From contig JACJYL010000001.1 of the NCBI GenBank assembly GCA_020636105.1, positions 3,596,001 to 3,660,000 on the forward strand: DNA of 64,000 nt, given 5' to 3'. The stretch is from Lewinellaceae bacterium (GTDB lineage: Bacteria; Bacteroidota; Bacteroidia; Chitinophagales; Saprospiraceae). Of the stretch, positions 24,254 through 33,807 are shown piece after piece (the first letter of the stretch is position 1; the number at the start of each line of letters is the position of its first letter). The notes beneath the pieces are model-generated. The model had not been told where the DNA came from. It saw nothing but the letters and a program-made list of their open reading frames with translations, and made no database searches. The translations under genes were made by a program, and so were the position numbers.

Positions 24254-24388
24254 AGGTGCAGAGCACCTTAATCTTTGTCACCAAACAAGGGGGAAGAGGA
24301 TTTAAGGTGCAGCGCACCGCAACCTAAATCTCCAACCATAGAAAAAATGTTGCGGCCTCGCCTGGCGGTCAGACAGGTGCGCTGCAAC
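24254..24388. repeat. GGTGC/GCACC palindromic repeat cluster with an interrupted arm
   Basis: Two small hairpins (AGGTGC-AGA-GCACCT at 24254-24268 and GGTGC-AGC-GCACC at 24306-24318) are followed by a longer inverted repeat. Its left arm TGCAGCGCACCGCAAC (24308-24323) pairs perfectly with a right arm split into GTTGCGG (24349-24355) and TGCGCTGCA (24378-24386). The split is made by a 22-bp G+C-rich insert at 24356-24377. No open frame covers it. This is the main content of the gap after the acetyltransferase. Confidence 0.6.
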
Positions 24389-24423
24389 TATTATAAATTT
24401 CGGCGGCAATTAAATTAATTCAA

Positions 24424-24689
24424 TTAGGCCTTACCTATAAACGACCATAAGAAAGGGCTTTCAGCATAAAATAGTTTGATAGTTGCTTCTCTAATCCTAT
24501 CAAAATTTCTCTTAGAACGATTATCGCTCCCATCTTCATCTTCTCATTCAAAAGCCAGGGAAACCTACTCCTTCTTCACAATTTTATGTGTAAGTATTGT
24601 CACCACGTAAATAATAATGCAAAAAAAATCACCGTAACAGACAAATGACCCAATAACCATTTTTTAAAGCTGATTTGAAGCCTGTGCAT
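24424..24689 (-). other. Possible small membrane protein or decayed coding remnant
   Basis: Within the 750-bp gap the minus strand has an ATG at 24689 opening a 29-codon frame rich in hydrophobic residues (LSVTVIFFALLFTW), ended by TGA at 24600. Beyond this the frame continues with a second TGA and stays protein-like. A neighbouring frame closes with IREATIKLFYAESPFLW before a TAA at 24424. It could be a one-helix small protein or the wreck of a longer gene. The rest of the gap (24690-24874) shows only AT-rich sequence. Confidence 0.25.
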
Positions 24690-24874
24690 TAAAGGTAAAA
24701 AATACCCTGTGAATCCGGTAAGGGAAAGGAATACTTTTTGGTTTTTCGGAACTCTTTGAAAAAGTTGAAGTCACGCAAAACAATACCTCGACAAAAAATA
24801 AATTTACGAAATTTAGAATCACTTAATAATAATTTCACTTAACTTGGTATTGATTTATCATAAAAAAGCCAACA

Positions 24875-27763
24875 ATGCGGAAAGTCATTATTATTTTGTT
24901 TTGCTCCGTCATTACAGTTTTTTGCGCCGATGGTCAAACAGAAGAGATAGCCCGGTTGCGTGATGTCTATAAACAGGCAGCTGATCAGAACGCCCGGTTA
25001 GAATCCTATTACGAACTGTCCTATGCCGTATTGCAAAATAGTCCCGAAAAAGGAATTGGCTATTCCGATACACTGGAACAATTGGCGAAAAAAGCCAAGG
25101 ATCTCAGAAGTTTATCCAGGGCTGAATATCTCAAAGGATATGCGCTGGAAGAATTAGGGAAATTTGATGAAGCCTTACCTCATCATAAAAAAGAACTGGC
25201 GCTGGCTTTGCAGACCAATGATTTTGAACTTCATGGAAAGGCCTTCAACTCTTTAGGAAGCTGTTTTCAAAACATGGCTCGTTATGACAGTGCCATTGTC
25301 TACCTGGTTCGCTCAGCTGAAATAAAAGAAAAAGTGGGGAATCAGAAAGACCTGGCTTCTGCTTATGCCAACATTGGAAATGTTTATAGTGATCAGAATG
25401 TGCCGGACAAGGCCGTTGAATGGTTGGAAAAAGCGCTTGCCATACGGTTGAGTATTCCGGAAGGGGAAAAAAGTGCCATTTTTACCTACAACAACATTTC
25501 GGTAGCCTATAACGGTACCGGGAATTATGACAAAGCGATAGAATATGCTCAAAAAGGCTATGAGCTGGCCGACAAATCGGGCAATAATTTTCTGGCAGGG
25601 GTGCTTTCAGGGACGCTGGCTCACCTGTGGATGCAAAAATCAGATTATGACAAGTCCATCGAAATGGCTGAAAATTCCATCCGGATTTTAAGGGAGGCCA
25701 ATCGGGAATCCAACCTGGTCTTTCCTTACGCTACCTTATCCGAAGTGTTGTGGCGTAAAGGTAATTATGCCAGATCATTGCAGGTCAACCAGGAAGGGTT
25801 TCAGATCATGGAGCAGCTTAAACTCGCGGAACCCCTGGAAGAATACTATAAAAACTTCGCCAACGCCTATGAATCTTTAGGAAACCCGGGGGAGTCCATA
25901 TTATGGTTGAAAAAATACATGGATTTTAAAGATTCCCTTTACACCAAGGAAAACGTAGCCGCCATTGCCGAGGTAGAAACCAAATATGAAACGCAAAAAA
26001 AAGAAGCCCAACTCATCAGGCAGGATCTGGAACTCGAACGCCAAATGCATCAGAAAAAAAATATTCTCCTTGGAGCCATCGCCGTATTACTCGGGTTTGT
26101 TTTTATTTTTCAATACCTGCGGTTTAAACAAAAAACCAAGCAGAAAGAAGCAGAGCTTTTTGCTCAGCTCAGGCTCGCGGAAACTAAAAAATTAAAAGAA
26201 CTGGACACCATTAAATCCAACTTTTTTGCCAATATAAGTCATGAATTCCGCACCCCGCTTACCCTTATCTTAAGTCCGGTCGAGCAAATGATCAATGGTT
26301 CCTTTAAGGATGATCCTCAAAAATATTATCGCATCATTCATCAAAACGGGAAACGCCTGCTCAACCTGATTAACCAGCTTTTGGATCTGTCGAAACTGGA
26401 AAGTGGAAAACTAAAACTTCAGGTGTCTGAAGGAGACCTGGGAAAATTCATCAATGCTGTGGCAGGATCTTTTCAAAGCCTGGCGGTCCGAAAGGAGATT
26501 GATTATCAAATTGAAAAACCTCAGCTGGCGACAAAATGCTTTTTCGATAAGGATAAGGTAGAAAAAATACTGGTCAATTTGATTTCCAATGCTTTTAAAT
26601 TTACGGAAGAGGGCGGCAAAATTACCGTAGGGGCAACATTTACTGAAGGATATATCCGCATGACTGTCAGCGATTCAGGTATTGGCATCCCGGAATCACA
26701 AATACCCCATATTTTTGAACGATTTACCCAAAGTCACCCCTCAGAAGTTCAGGCGGGTAGTGGGATCGGACTTGCCCTGACCAAAGAACTTACTGAATTG
26801 CACGGGGGAAAAATTACCGTAGAAAGTGAAGAAGGAAAAGGAACCTCGTTCAGTGTATTGCTCCCCGTTGAAAAAAGATTTTTCAACTCCGGGCAAATCG
26901 TTGAGGCAGCGGAAGTCACAATCCTGGCAGATGAGAATCCAATGGATTTCACAAAGGGTGTTCAAATAAAGGAGGAAGGGAGTCCCTCCATGAATGAAAT
27001 TTTTTCACCGGAAGACAAACCCTTGCTCCTGCTCGTCGAAGACAATAACGACCTTCGTGCCTATATTGCTGAAATCATGAGCCGTGATTTTAAGATTATT
27101 GAGGCCGAAAACGGAAAACAAGCCATTGAAAAAGCGATCGAAACCATGCCGGACCTTGTGATAACGGATGTCATGATGCCGGAAATGGATGGGATCGAAT
27201 TTTGCCGGCTGATCAAAACAAATGAAAAAACGAGCCATGTTCCGGTTATTATGCTCACGGCACGAGCAGAACAGTCTGATAAATTTGAAGGCCTCGAAAC
27301 GGGGGCCGATGATTACATTTTGAAACCTTTTGATGCCCGGGAGCTCAAAGTACGGGCCGCCAATCTCATTTCCCAAAGGGAACAGTTACAAAAATATTAC
27401 CGCCGGGTGCTCAACACCTTTTCTCCTGCCGAGGTGAAGGTAAAAAGTATGGACAACGCTTTTATGCAAAAAATAAAAGAAGCCATTGAAGCCCGGCTTG
27501 AAGATGAACAGTTCAATGTGGTTGTTCTTGGGCAGCAGATTGGCATGAGCCGAAGTCAGCTGCATCGAAAATTATCGGCCCTCACGGGGTTTTCTCCCAA
27601 TGAAGTCATCCGCAATATGCGCCTTGAAAGAGCAAAACAGTTGATCGAACAAAAAGCCGGAACTGTTTCAGAGGTCGCCTACCTGTGCGGATTCAGCTCT
27701 CCCACGTATTTTATCAAGTGTTTTAGAGAATATTTCGGCTCAACACCCGGTCAAATATCTTGA
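24875..27763 (+). CDS. Hybrid two-component regulator: TPR sensor, histidine kinase, receiver, AraC-type DNA-binding domain
   Basis: A 962-residue one-protein phosphorelay. A signal peptide (residues 1-21) is followed by TPR repeats in the presumed periplasm (about 35-350), a membrane segment (about 396-414) and a HisKA domain with His456 in ISHEFRTPL. The HATPase follows with N-box NLISNAFKF and GIG/GSGIGLAL loops, then a receiver domain with Asp765 in VITDVMMPEMDG, and an AraC helix-turn-helix pair at the end (855-962). It resembles Bacteroidota HTCS regulators but with TPRs in place of Reg_prop propeller repeats. The targets are unknown; the cytochrome gene next door is one candidate. Confidence 0.93.
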   Translation: MRKVIIILFCSVITVFCADGQTEEIARLRDVYKQAADQNARLESYYELSYAVLQNSPEKGIGYSDTLEQLAKKAKDLRSLSRAEYLKGYALEELGKFDEALPHHKKELALALQTNDFELHGKAFNSLGSCFQNMARYDSAIVYLVRSAEIKEKVGNQKDLASAYANIGNVYSDQNVPDKAVEWLEKALAIRLSIPEGEKSAIFTYNNISVAYNGTGNYDKAIEYAQKGYELADKSGNNFLAGVLSGTLAHLWMQKSDYDKSIEMAENSIRILREANRESNLVFPYATLSEVLWRKGNYARSLQVNQEGFQIMEQLKLAEPLEEYYKNFANAYESLGNPGESILWLKKYMDFKDSLYTKENVAAIAEVETKYETQKKEAQLIRQDLELERQMHQKKNILLGAIAVLLGFVFIFQYLRFKQKTKQKEAELFAQLRLAETKKLKELDTIKSNFFANISHEFRTPLTLILSPVEQMINGSFKDDPQKYYRIIHQNGKRLLNLINQLLDLSKLESGKLKLQVSEGDLGKFINAVAGSFQSLAVRKEIDYQIEKPQLATKCFFDKDKVEKILVNLISNAFKFTEEGGKITVGATFTEGYIRMTVSDSGIGIPESQIPHIFERFTQSHPSEVQAGSGIGLALTKELTELHGGKITVESEEGKGTSFSVLLPVEKRFFNSGQIVEAAEVTILADENPMDFTKGVQIKEEGSPSMNEIFSPEDKPLLLLVEDNNDLRAYIAEIMSRDFKIIEAENGKQAIEKAIETMPDLVITDVMMPEMDGIEFCRLIKTNEKTSHVPVIMLTARAEQSDKFEGLETGADDYILKPFDARELKVRAANLISQREQLQKYYRRVLNTFSPAEVKVKSMDNAFMQKIKEAIEARLEDEQFNVVVLGQQIGMSRSQLHRKLSALTGFSPNEVIRNMRLERAKQLIEQKAGTVSEVAYLCGFSSPTYFIKCFREYFGSTPGQIS

Positions 27764-27925
27764 TAATCAACATTTTATAAGTCTGCGACATTTTTGCCAT
27801 CCTTTGCGACAATATTGGTATGCTCTCCGGCATATCCCCCCCCATATTTGCATCATGCAATCGAAAAAAATCTTACAGATCACCTATTGCATACTTTATT
27901 TATCACAACAAAAAAGAATGCGATC

Positions 27926-28888
27926 ATGAAAAAAATTTTAAAAACCCTCGGTATCATTCTAGGCATCATAGTACTCGCCATCGCAGGTTTATTGGCTTAT
28001 GCTAAACTGACTCCTATGAAAACATTCCCCGTCAAAGCGCCTGTAGTGCAAATCCCGACGGATTCGGCCAGCCTGGCGTTTGGCGAAAAAATAGTCGTAA
28101 ACGTTTGCGCTCATTGTCACCTTGGCAACGACGGAAAACTCAGCGGCCGGCAGTTTTCCCAAAAAGAGGATCCATTCGGGGAAATGTGGACGGCAAACAT
28201 TACCCAACATCCTGACAAAGGCATTGGAACCTATTCCGATGGGGAACTGGCCTACCTCATCCGTACCGGAATCAACCGCAACGGCCGGTTTGTTGGTTAC
28301 ATGATGTGCCACCCCCAAATGTCGGATAAGGATATGGCATCTGTAATTGCTTACCTCCGGTCAGATGCCGACATTATGAAACCTTCAGAAGCCCAACACC
28401 CCACGCCTGATTATCTATCTTCTGCATTGGTGAAGACCCTGGTATTATTGAACGTGTACTCGCCGCTTGCCTACGACGGAAAACCAGTTTCTGCACCACC
28501 TGTTTCTGACAAGGTAGCTTTTGGCCGATATTTGGCCACCGATATTTATGAATGCGCCACCTGTCACTCAGCCAGTTTTGAAACCATGAACCTGCTGGAA
28601 CCTGAAAAGTCTTCAGGGTTTTTCGGAGGGGGCAACCCTGTACCGGACGAGGACTTTAACCTGGTCAATTCAGCAAATCTCACCCCGAGCAAAAAATTTG
28701 GACTGGGTAATTGGACCGAGGAGCAATTCATCAGGGCCGTAAAGACAGGACAAAAGCCGGACGGAACCATCCTAAAAAACCAGATGCCACGCCTCGGGCT
28801 GCTAAGCGATGAAGAAGTGAGCGCCATCTGGGCTTATTTACAGACAGTACCTGTACTTGAAAATGACCCAACAAAACCTTCAAAGTAA
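27926..28888 (+). CDS. Diheme c-type cytochrome, membrane-anchored
   Basis: About 320 residues from the ATG at 27926, where a lysine-containing start leads into a membrane segment (residues 8-27); an upstream frame extension lacks coding character. Two heme-binding motifs are present: CAHCH (residues 61-65) and CATCH (210-214). Likely axial methionines lie in FVGYMMCHPQM and LKNQMPRLG. It should be an inner-membrane-anchored periplasmic electron carrier. It follows the hybrid regulator in the same direction, but the gap of about 160 bp shows no clear promoter. The redox partner is unknown. Confidence 0.9.
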   Translation: MKKILKTLGIILGIIVLAIAGLLAYAKLTPMKTFPVKAPVVQIPTDSASLAFGEKIVVNVCAHCHLGNDGKLSGRQFSQKEDPFGEMWTANITQHPDKGIGTYSDGELAYLIRTGINRNGRFVGYMMCHPQMSDKDMASVIAYLRSDADIMKPSEAQHPTPDYLSSALVKTLVLLNVYSPLAYDGKPVSAPPVSDKVAFGRYLATDIYECATCHSASFETMNLLEPEKSSGFFGGGNPVPDEDFNLVNSANLTPSKKFGLGNWTEEQFIRAVKTGQKPDGTILKNQMPRLGLLSDEEVSAIWAYLQTVPVLENDPTKPSK

Positions 28889-28991
28889 ATTAAAATAAAT
28901 CAATAGCGGCTTTGAAACCAGAACCCTAAAACACTGTACGTCAAAGCTGTATCAATTAACCACTATTATTAATCATTAAATTTTTTAAACA

Positions 28992-29465
28992 ATGAAATCA
29001 TTATTTTTAAGCTTGTTCACCTTGATCACCATCACCTCCTTTGGCCAGAGAAACAATGTAGGAACCGACAATGAAGCTACTTTTAAAAACCTTTTAAAAG
29101 AAGTTTATGATGCTTACGAAAGCGGGGATGATGAGGCCATGTGGGCATTTTATACAGAGGAAGCTTCAGAAATTTCACCCGACGGCTCCCTGGCACAAGG
29201 CAAAGCAGCCCTTAAAGCCGGCTGGTCTGAATTCATGAAAATGGTGGACAGTAAACCTACTTTCACCTATGAATTAACCTCCTGGAGACTGCTCGATCCG
29301 AATATCGCACTGTTAACCTGGAATTCAACGGCAAACATTATGGTTCAGGGACAACAATTCGGCGGCCCTTCAAGCTGCATGGGAATCGCACACAAAATTA
29401 AAGGAAAGTGGATGATCGAATTTGATTCCATGACGCCGATCATGCAAATGCCGGAAGGAAATTAA
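28992..29465 (+). CDS. Exported SnoaL/NTF2-like (DUF4440-type) protein
   Basis: A 157-residue protein with a signal peptide (residues 1-19, ending SFGQ). The mature part has the cone-shaped NTF2-fold pattern: an N-terminal helix with VYDAYESGDDEAMWAFYTEEA, then DGSLAQGKAALKAGWSEFM, then beta strands ending in a WMIEFDSM segment. Families with this fold bind or isomerise small molecules, but no catalytic residues can be assigned. A 12-bp hairpin lies just after the stop codon. Confidence 0.82.
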   Translation: MKSLFLSLFTLITITSFGQRNNVGTDNEATFKNLLKEVYDAYESGDDEAMWAFYTEEASEISPDGSLAQGKAALKAGWSEFMKMVDSKPTFTYELTSWRLLDPNIALLTWNSTANIMVQGQQFGGPSSCMGIAHKIKGKWMIEFDSMTPIMQMPEGN

Positions 29466-29477
29466 TCCACGAAGGCG

Positions 29478-29516
29478 TTTCAGCGGGCGGCTATTAATGA
29501 ATGGCGCCCGCTGAAA
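29478..29516 (+). terminator. Hairpin after the SnoaL-like gene
   Basis: Perfect 12-bp stem TTTCAGCGGGCG (29478-29489) / CGCCCGCTGAAA (29505-29516) with a 15-nt loop, 12 bp after the stop. The tail is only weakly T-rich. Confidence 0.6.
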
Positions 29517-29662
29517 TGGCCTTTAAGCAGCAAGACTGCCTCTTCTCTTCAAAATTAAATTTTCGGCTGCCGATCCTGATAAAAATGATGCCGATTACTT
29601 AATATTAGGTTAAAGAATTGGCATTAGAACAGATACGTATAACTTCTTTCAGAAATAATCCC

Positions 29663-29670
29663 TATTTTTG
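29663..29670 (+). promoter_or_regulatory. -7 promoter box for the T9SS protein gene
   Basis: TATTTTTG fits TAnnTTTG and lies 24 bp before the ATG at 29695. It supports that ATG over the TTG at 29668. Confidence 0.5.
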
Positions 29671-29694
29671 AAATCAACTTCATTAATATTGATT

Positions 29695-30849
29695 ATGCAA
29701 AAGAAATTTTACTTTTTGATTTCAGGGTTGTTTTTTAGTGTTTTGGGATTCGGACAAATCACCATTGACGACAGTTATTTCCCTCAAATCGGGGATACGC
29801 TTTTCACGGCTGTTGATAATATGCCTTCAAATATTGATGTACAGCCTGGTTTTGGAGAACATACCTGGAACTTTGCTTCTCTCCAGGCACCTTTCACCCG
29901 TCAAAGGGTGGTGCGGGCATTGGACGAAGGCACCGCTGCCGATCTTTTCCCTTCAGCCGATTTTGTCATGGAAACGAGCGATGGTCTTGGGGAAGGATAT
30001 TATCGGATACAGAGCGGCCGGTTTGAAATGATCGGTTTTGCAGGAAATGATCCTGTTGGGCTGAATTTTAATCTTTCTGCCATTTTTAACCCTCCTTATG
30101 TAGAGCGTACGGCTCCTTTAGACCTTGCCGATCTGAACCAACACGAATCTGCTATCCTCTATACTTTTTCACCGGATGATCTGCCGATCAATATCTTTGA
30201 CGGTTTACCAATTTCTCCAGACTCACTGCGCATCAGGGTCGCCATAGATCAAACCAATTTCGTTGACGGATGGGGAACCCTTACCATTCCCGGGGGGATA
30301 TTTGACGTGCTTCGTGAAAAGCGAACCGAAATCAGAGCTACCCGACTGGATGCACTGGTTGGTTTTTTTGGATGGCAGGACATTACGGATATTGCGCTCG
30401 GAGCCATTGGCAATGATGCCATTACAGGAGCATTGGGCCAGGACACAACCCTGGAATATCATTTTTATACCAATGACACCAAGGAAGCCATTGCAATCGT
30501 TCAAATGGACAATTCCGGAACCAATGCCAATAATGTCGAATATAAATCGCTGGATGTAGTGAGTGATGTTCAGCAGGTAGCCGAACTAAAACCCATGGTT
30601 TATGCCTTTCCCAATCCTGCTATTGTCAATGTGCGATTTGAGTTTTCGAACCTGCCAAAAGACACTTACAACCTGACCATTTACAATATCATCGGGGAAC
30701 AACTCTGGAATAAAAGATATTCTATTGACCGAAATTTAATGGATAAAGTCGATGTCTCTTTCCTCAGAAAAGGAACCTATTTGTACAGTTTATCAAACGC
30801 TGAGGGACGTATTATTACTACCAAAAGGCTGGTGATTGTGAGACCGTAA
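29695..30849 (+). CDS. Secreted protein with type IX secretion C-terminal sorting domain
   Basis: About 384 residues. A signal peptide (residues 1-21, ending LGFGQ) opens a mature region of unknown function that repeatedly resembles other Bacteroidota surface proteins (VDNMPSNIDVQPGFGEHTWNF opens it in part). The last ~80 residues are a type A sorting domain: KPMVYAFPNPAIVNVRFEF, YNIIGEQLW, then LRKGTYLYSL and TKRLVIV. The protein should cross the outer membrane by the type IX system and be attached to the surface or released. No enzymatic motif was found in the central part. Confidence 0.88.
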   Translation: MQKKFYFLISGLFFSVLGFGQITIDDSYFPQIGDTLFTAVDNMPSNIDVQPGFGEHTWNFASLQAPFTRQRVVRALDEGTAADLFPSADFVMETSDGLGEGYYRIQSGRFEMIGFAGNDPVGLNFNLSAIFNPPYVERTAPLDLADLNQHESAILYTFSPDDLPINIFDGLPISPDSLRIRVAIDQTNFVDGWGTLTIPGGIFDVLREKRTEIRATRLDALVGFFGWQDITDIALGAIGNDAITGALGQDTTLEYHFYTNDTKEAIAIVQMDNSGTNANNVEYKSLDVVSDVQQVAELKPMVYAFPNPAIVNVRFEFSNLPKDTYNLTIYNIIGEQLWNKRYSIDRNLMDKVDVSFLRKGTYLYSLSNAEGRIITTKRLVIVRP

Positions 30850-30882
30850 TTGATTATAAATTTGGGGTGTTTATAATATTTG

Positions 30883-31815
30883 ATGCAAAACGAAACCAAC
30901 TGGTACATCATCGTCAACCCTGCTGCAGGTAATGGGGTCGCAAGTCGTTTGTGGCCCAACATCAAACCTGTCCTCCTCGACCGGATTCCCAATGCTACTA
31001 TTGTCCACACCGAATATCCCGACCACGCCATTGAGTTGGTCGAATCGGCCGTAAAATCAGGCTTTCGCTATTTTATAGCCGTGGGAGGAGACGGCACCAA
31101 TCACGAAATGGCCAACGGGATTCTCCAGCAAAAAATCGTTCCTTCTACCGAAATTACCTACGCGCTGCTGCCTGTAGGAACAGGTAATGACTGGATCAAA
31201 ACCTACGGAATTCCGAAAAACATAAACCAATGGCTGGATATGCTGCTCCGGGGCAATACTTTCCTTCAGGATGTAGGGATTCTGGATTACCACAAAGAAG
31301 GGCAAAAGCATCTTCGATATTTCGTAAATGTGGCCGGACTCGCCTACGATGGCTTCGTCGTTCATTTTATTGAACGAAATAAAAAGAAAGTCAAAAACAG
31401 CCTTTTTTATCTCTTTATGATCGTGAGGTGTATTTTTAGATACAACCTGATCAAAGCACGGATCACTTTCAACGGGCAGGAGGATACCGGCTATCATTAC
31501 ACCATCAATGCAGGCATTTGCAAGTATTCGGGAGGGGGCATGAGCCTTGTTCCTCATGCCATTTCAAACGACGGGCTTATTGCGCTGACCATTGCCCACA
31601 GGGTAACCAAACTGGGCGTCTTACTGAATTCCTGGCGTTTTTATAACGACAGCATCACCAGGCACCGAAAAATCCAGGGCTTCCAGACCAAAGAAATTTT
31701 TATAGCGGAAATGGGCGAAGGGCCTCTTCTGCTGGAAGCCGACGGGGAATTCCTGGGACATACCCCTGTCAGGATCACTTTACAGGAAAAAGCATTCAGA
31801 ATCATTGTACCCTAA
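30883..31815 (+). CDS. Diacylglycerol-kinase-type lipid kinase (YegS/DagK-like)
   Basis: About 310 residues from the ATG (a TTG lies one codon upstream). It has the DAGK catalytic signatures: NPAAGNG near the N-terminus, the nucleotide loop GGDGTNHEMANG, and PVGTGNDW. The C-terminal part contains the beta-sandwich ending in EADGEFLGHTPVRITL, where the Glu-Ala-Asp-Gly element is conserved. It phosphorylates a lipid substrate, either diacylglycerol or a sphingoid-type base. The neighbours do not identify the substrate. Confidence 0.92.
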   Translation: MQNETNWYIIVNPAAGNGVASRLWPNIKPVLLDRIPNATIVHTEYPDHAIELVESAVKSGFRYFIAVGGDGTNHEMANGILQQKIVPSTEITYALLPVGTGNDWIKTYGIPKNINQWLDMLLRGNTFLQDVGILDYHKEGQKHLRYFVNVAGLAYDGFVVHFIERNKKKVKNSLFYLFMIVRCIFRYNLIKARITFNGQEDTGYHYTINAGICKYSGGGMSLVPHAISNDGLIALTIAHRVTKLGVLLNSWRFYNDSITRHRKIQGFQTKEIFIAEMGEGPLLLEADGEFLGHTPVRITLQEKAFRIIVP

Positions 31816-31854
31816 ATCCAAATGGCTGGCCCACTCCCCTAAAGCATTTTTCCC

Positions 31855-32247
31855 TTACGGCAGATCTTCTTCCTTTATCACAAACGTACACTTCCAATAA
31901 GTATGCCTGCGATCCGTCTCGGATTCCCAATTGTTGGGATCGGTAAAGTCCCTGATCAGTGTTTTTCCATTGGAAATTTCCATTTTATAACCGGCTTCAT
32001 TTAATCCCGGGCCGCATTCATAAAGTTTATTCTTTCCCAGGCGGTACGTATTAAAATATTCGGAAGTCGCGTGGGGCGCCACAATAACGGAATCAGGTTT
32101 AATAACGGTACCTTTCTGGTCAAAATAAATAATGATCTCCTCATTGGTGTCGTTCCGAATGGCCCTGATATAATGAGTCGAAGGATCACAGGAGGTGAAC
32201 AAAAACAAGGAAATAAAAAAGAACAAAGGAACTGTTGTCTGCTGCAT
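31855..32247 (-). CDS. Small lipoprotein of unknown function
   Basis: About 130 residues from the ATG at 32247 (an upstream ATG at 32262 adds five polar residues). The N-terminus is a lipoprotein signal with lipobox LFTSC, so the mature protein is lipid-anchored in the envelope. The mature part has alternating beta-prone and polar segments (HYIRAIRNDTNEEIIIYF). No family was recognised. It is convergent with the lipid kinase. Confidence 0.7.
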   Translation of the reverse strand: MQQTTVPLFFFISLFLFTSCDPSTHYIRAIRNDTNEEIIIYFDQKGTVIKPDSVIVAPHATSEYFNTYRLGKNKLYECGPGLNEAGYKMEISNGKTLIRDFTDPNNWESETDRRHTYWKCTFVIKEEDLP

Positions 32248-32262
32248 TTTATCATTTATCAT

Positions 32263-32588
32263 GGGGCTGGTTGTTTGTTTAAATCAAATGCCCCGGAAGA
32301 TCGGGTATCCTTTCCCTGAATTTTCTACGGCTTTCCCACCAAAAAATCAGGGGGCTGCATCATATTAATGTTTTCCGAAGCATAGTTTACGCTCTAACCC
32401 CGAAAAACCTCCCGACCTTTCGGTGCCGGATTTCGTTGCGCTCAATTTAAAGCTTCGAAAAACAAGTAAAAATATCCACTACTGCGCGGTAGTTTTTCGA
32501 CGACGGAAAGGGGGTTGTTCTTGGATCAGCGATGAAAAGAGAACGCCCCTTTTCTTATTAACTGTAAATGGTTTTTTTTATTTAACAG
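32263..32588. other. Gene-free gap with a possible hairpin
   Basis: No convincing frame is present. The right end has a near-perfect inverted repeat AACTGTAAAT (32560-32569) / ATTTAACAGTT (32580-32590) spanning the stop codon of the neighbouring minus-strand gene, possibly its terminator although no T-run follows. The segment also has a weak CTAC/GTAG hairpin at about 32479-32492. Confidence 0.4.
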
Positions 32589-33749
32589 TTATTCCGGATA
32601 AGCAACGCCTATTGTTCCCTGACCGGAATTGATTTTTATCATACTGCCGTTTGTAGCAAACAAATCGCAGCTAAAGCCCAGTTTTACCTTCTTGGTCGGT
32701 TCCCCAAATTCATTCAGCTGAAAATCTGCTACTTCCTGAACCTCAAAGAAAGCATTCATCCCCTGTGCCTGTCGATCCGATCGAAAAATGCCCCCCTGCC
32801 CGTCGCGGTAAATGACGGTGACGGTTGAAAATTGGGCCGGAGCCTCGGTGGAATCGGTTACCATAGACGTTGAATATGAAAATTGGGCATTACAAATCTG
32901 GTAACCTCCCAGTATATTGCCACACCAGCTGGATCCACATCCCGTGGCATCGGTAAGGGTAACACAAAACTGCTGTTCAAGCAAGAAGGAGTCAATAACA
33001 AGGCTAATGGTTTGGGAGTTTGCGCCTATACTCCAATCATAAGTGTAAGGAGGTACCCCCCCGATGGGGCTGGCGGTAAGATTCAGGGTGTTGGTTTGGA
33101 AAGCGTTAACCTGAAGGCCACAGGGCAGAACATTAGCCCCGAAATTGAGGTTTCTGCTCACGCTTACATATTCGCCATCAGGTCCGTTGATTTCCATGTT
33201 TATCGTTCGTTCATCATTATTAGGGTATTCATGAATGACGGAATATCCTTCTCCAAAAGTACCGTCGTCAAAATTCCAGGTAAAAGCACTGGAAGGTAAC
33301 CCGGAACAGGACTGTCCGGTGGAAGCGGTAAAAGCAGCCCGGTAGATTGTATCCGATTCTCCTGTAAGGGTCTGGTCGTAAAAGCCGGCAACAGACATCA
33401 AAGCCTGCTCCACCTCCACCGACAATGGATTGGCCAGGAAATCACGAATCTCAAATCTGATCGAAGGAAAAGTGTCCGGTACCACACCTTCCTTTTTCAG
33501 TTCACCTATAAATGTGAAGACCCCATCCGCGCCCTGCTGATAGGAGGTAAACATGCGATAACCGTCCACTCCGCCACCGAAAGCGATGGTTTCTCCGGCA
33601 TCCGTCCCCATGGAAAGTGTAAATACCGGATCCTCTGTGACATCAGGCGGCAAATCCAAAGGGCTGCAACGGGAAAGCGTAAGCAGCAGGAAAACACCCA
33701 AAAGGATGCCCCCCCCCTTATTTGCTCCCAAAATTTTTCCGAAGTCCAT
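32589..33749 (-). CDS. Exported PKD-containing lipoprotein-like protein, third gene of a sigma cassette
   Basis: About 386 residues if started at the ATG at 33749, just before a hydrophobic signal (GVFLLLTLSRCSPLD) with a possible lipobox Cys. An upstream ATG at 33806 sits one base past the previous stop and would favour coupling, so the start is unsettled. The middle has a PKD-like unit (TWNFDDGTFGEGYSVIHEYPN) and a later SprB-style unit (PPYTYDWSIGANSQTI, then CVTLTDATGCGSSWC). These are beta-sandwich modules of surface proteins. It follows the sigma and barrel-like genes in one run and is probably regulated with them. Confidence 0.75.
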   Translation of the reverse strand: MDFGKILGANKGGGILLGVFLLLTLSRCSPLDLPPDVTEDPVFTLSMGTDAGETIAFGGGVDGYRMFTSYQQGADGVFTFIGELKKEGVVPDTFPSIRFEIRDFLANPLSVEVEQALMSVAGFYDQTLTGESDTIYRAAFTASTGQSCSGLPSSAFTWNFDDGTFGEGYSVIHEYPNNDERTINMEINGPDGEYVSVSRNLNFGANVLPCGLQVNAFQTNTLNLTASPIGGVPPYTYDWSIGANSQTISLVIDSFLLEQQFCVTLTDATGCGSSWCGNILGGYQICNAQFSYSTSMVTDSTEAPAQFSTVTVIYRDGQGGIFRSDRQAQGMNAFFEVQEVADFQLNEFGEPTKKVKLGFSCDLFATNGSMIKINSGQGTIGVAYPE

Positions 33750-33807
33750 GATCTCATGGCCGGGTGAAAACGGGTGAATTTTTATTTTAAATAATTTCAT
33801 GCTCATT

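Noticed and set aside
24121..24874. Insertion sequence remnant
   Set aside because: There are repeats but no recognisable transposase fragment or target-site duplication.
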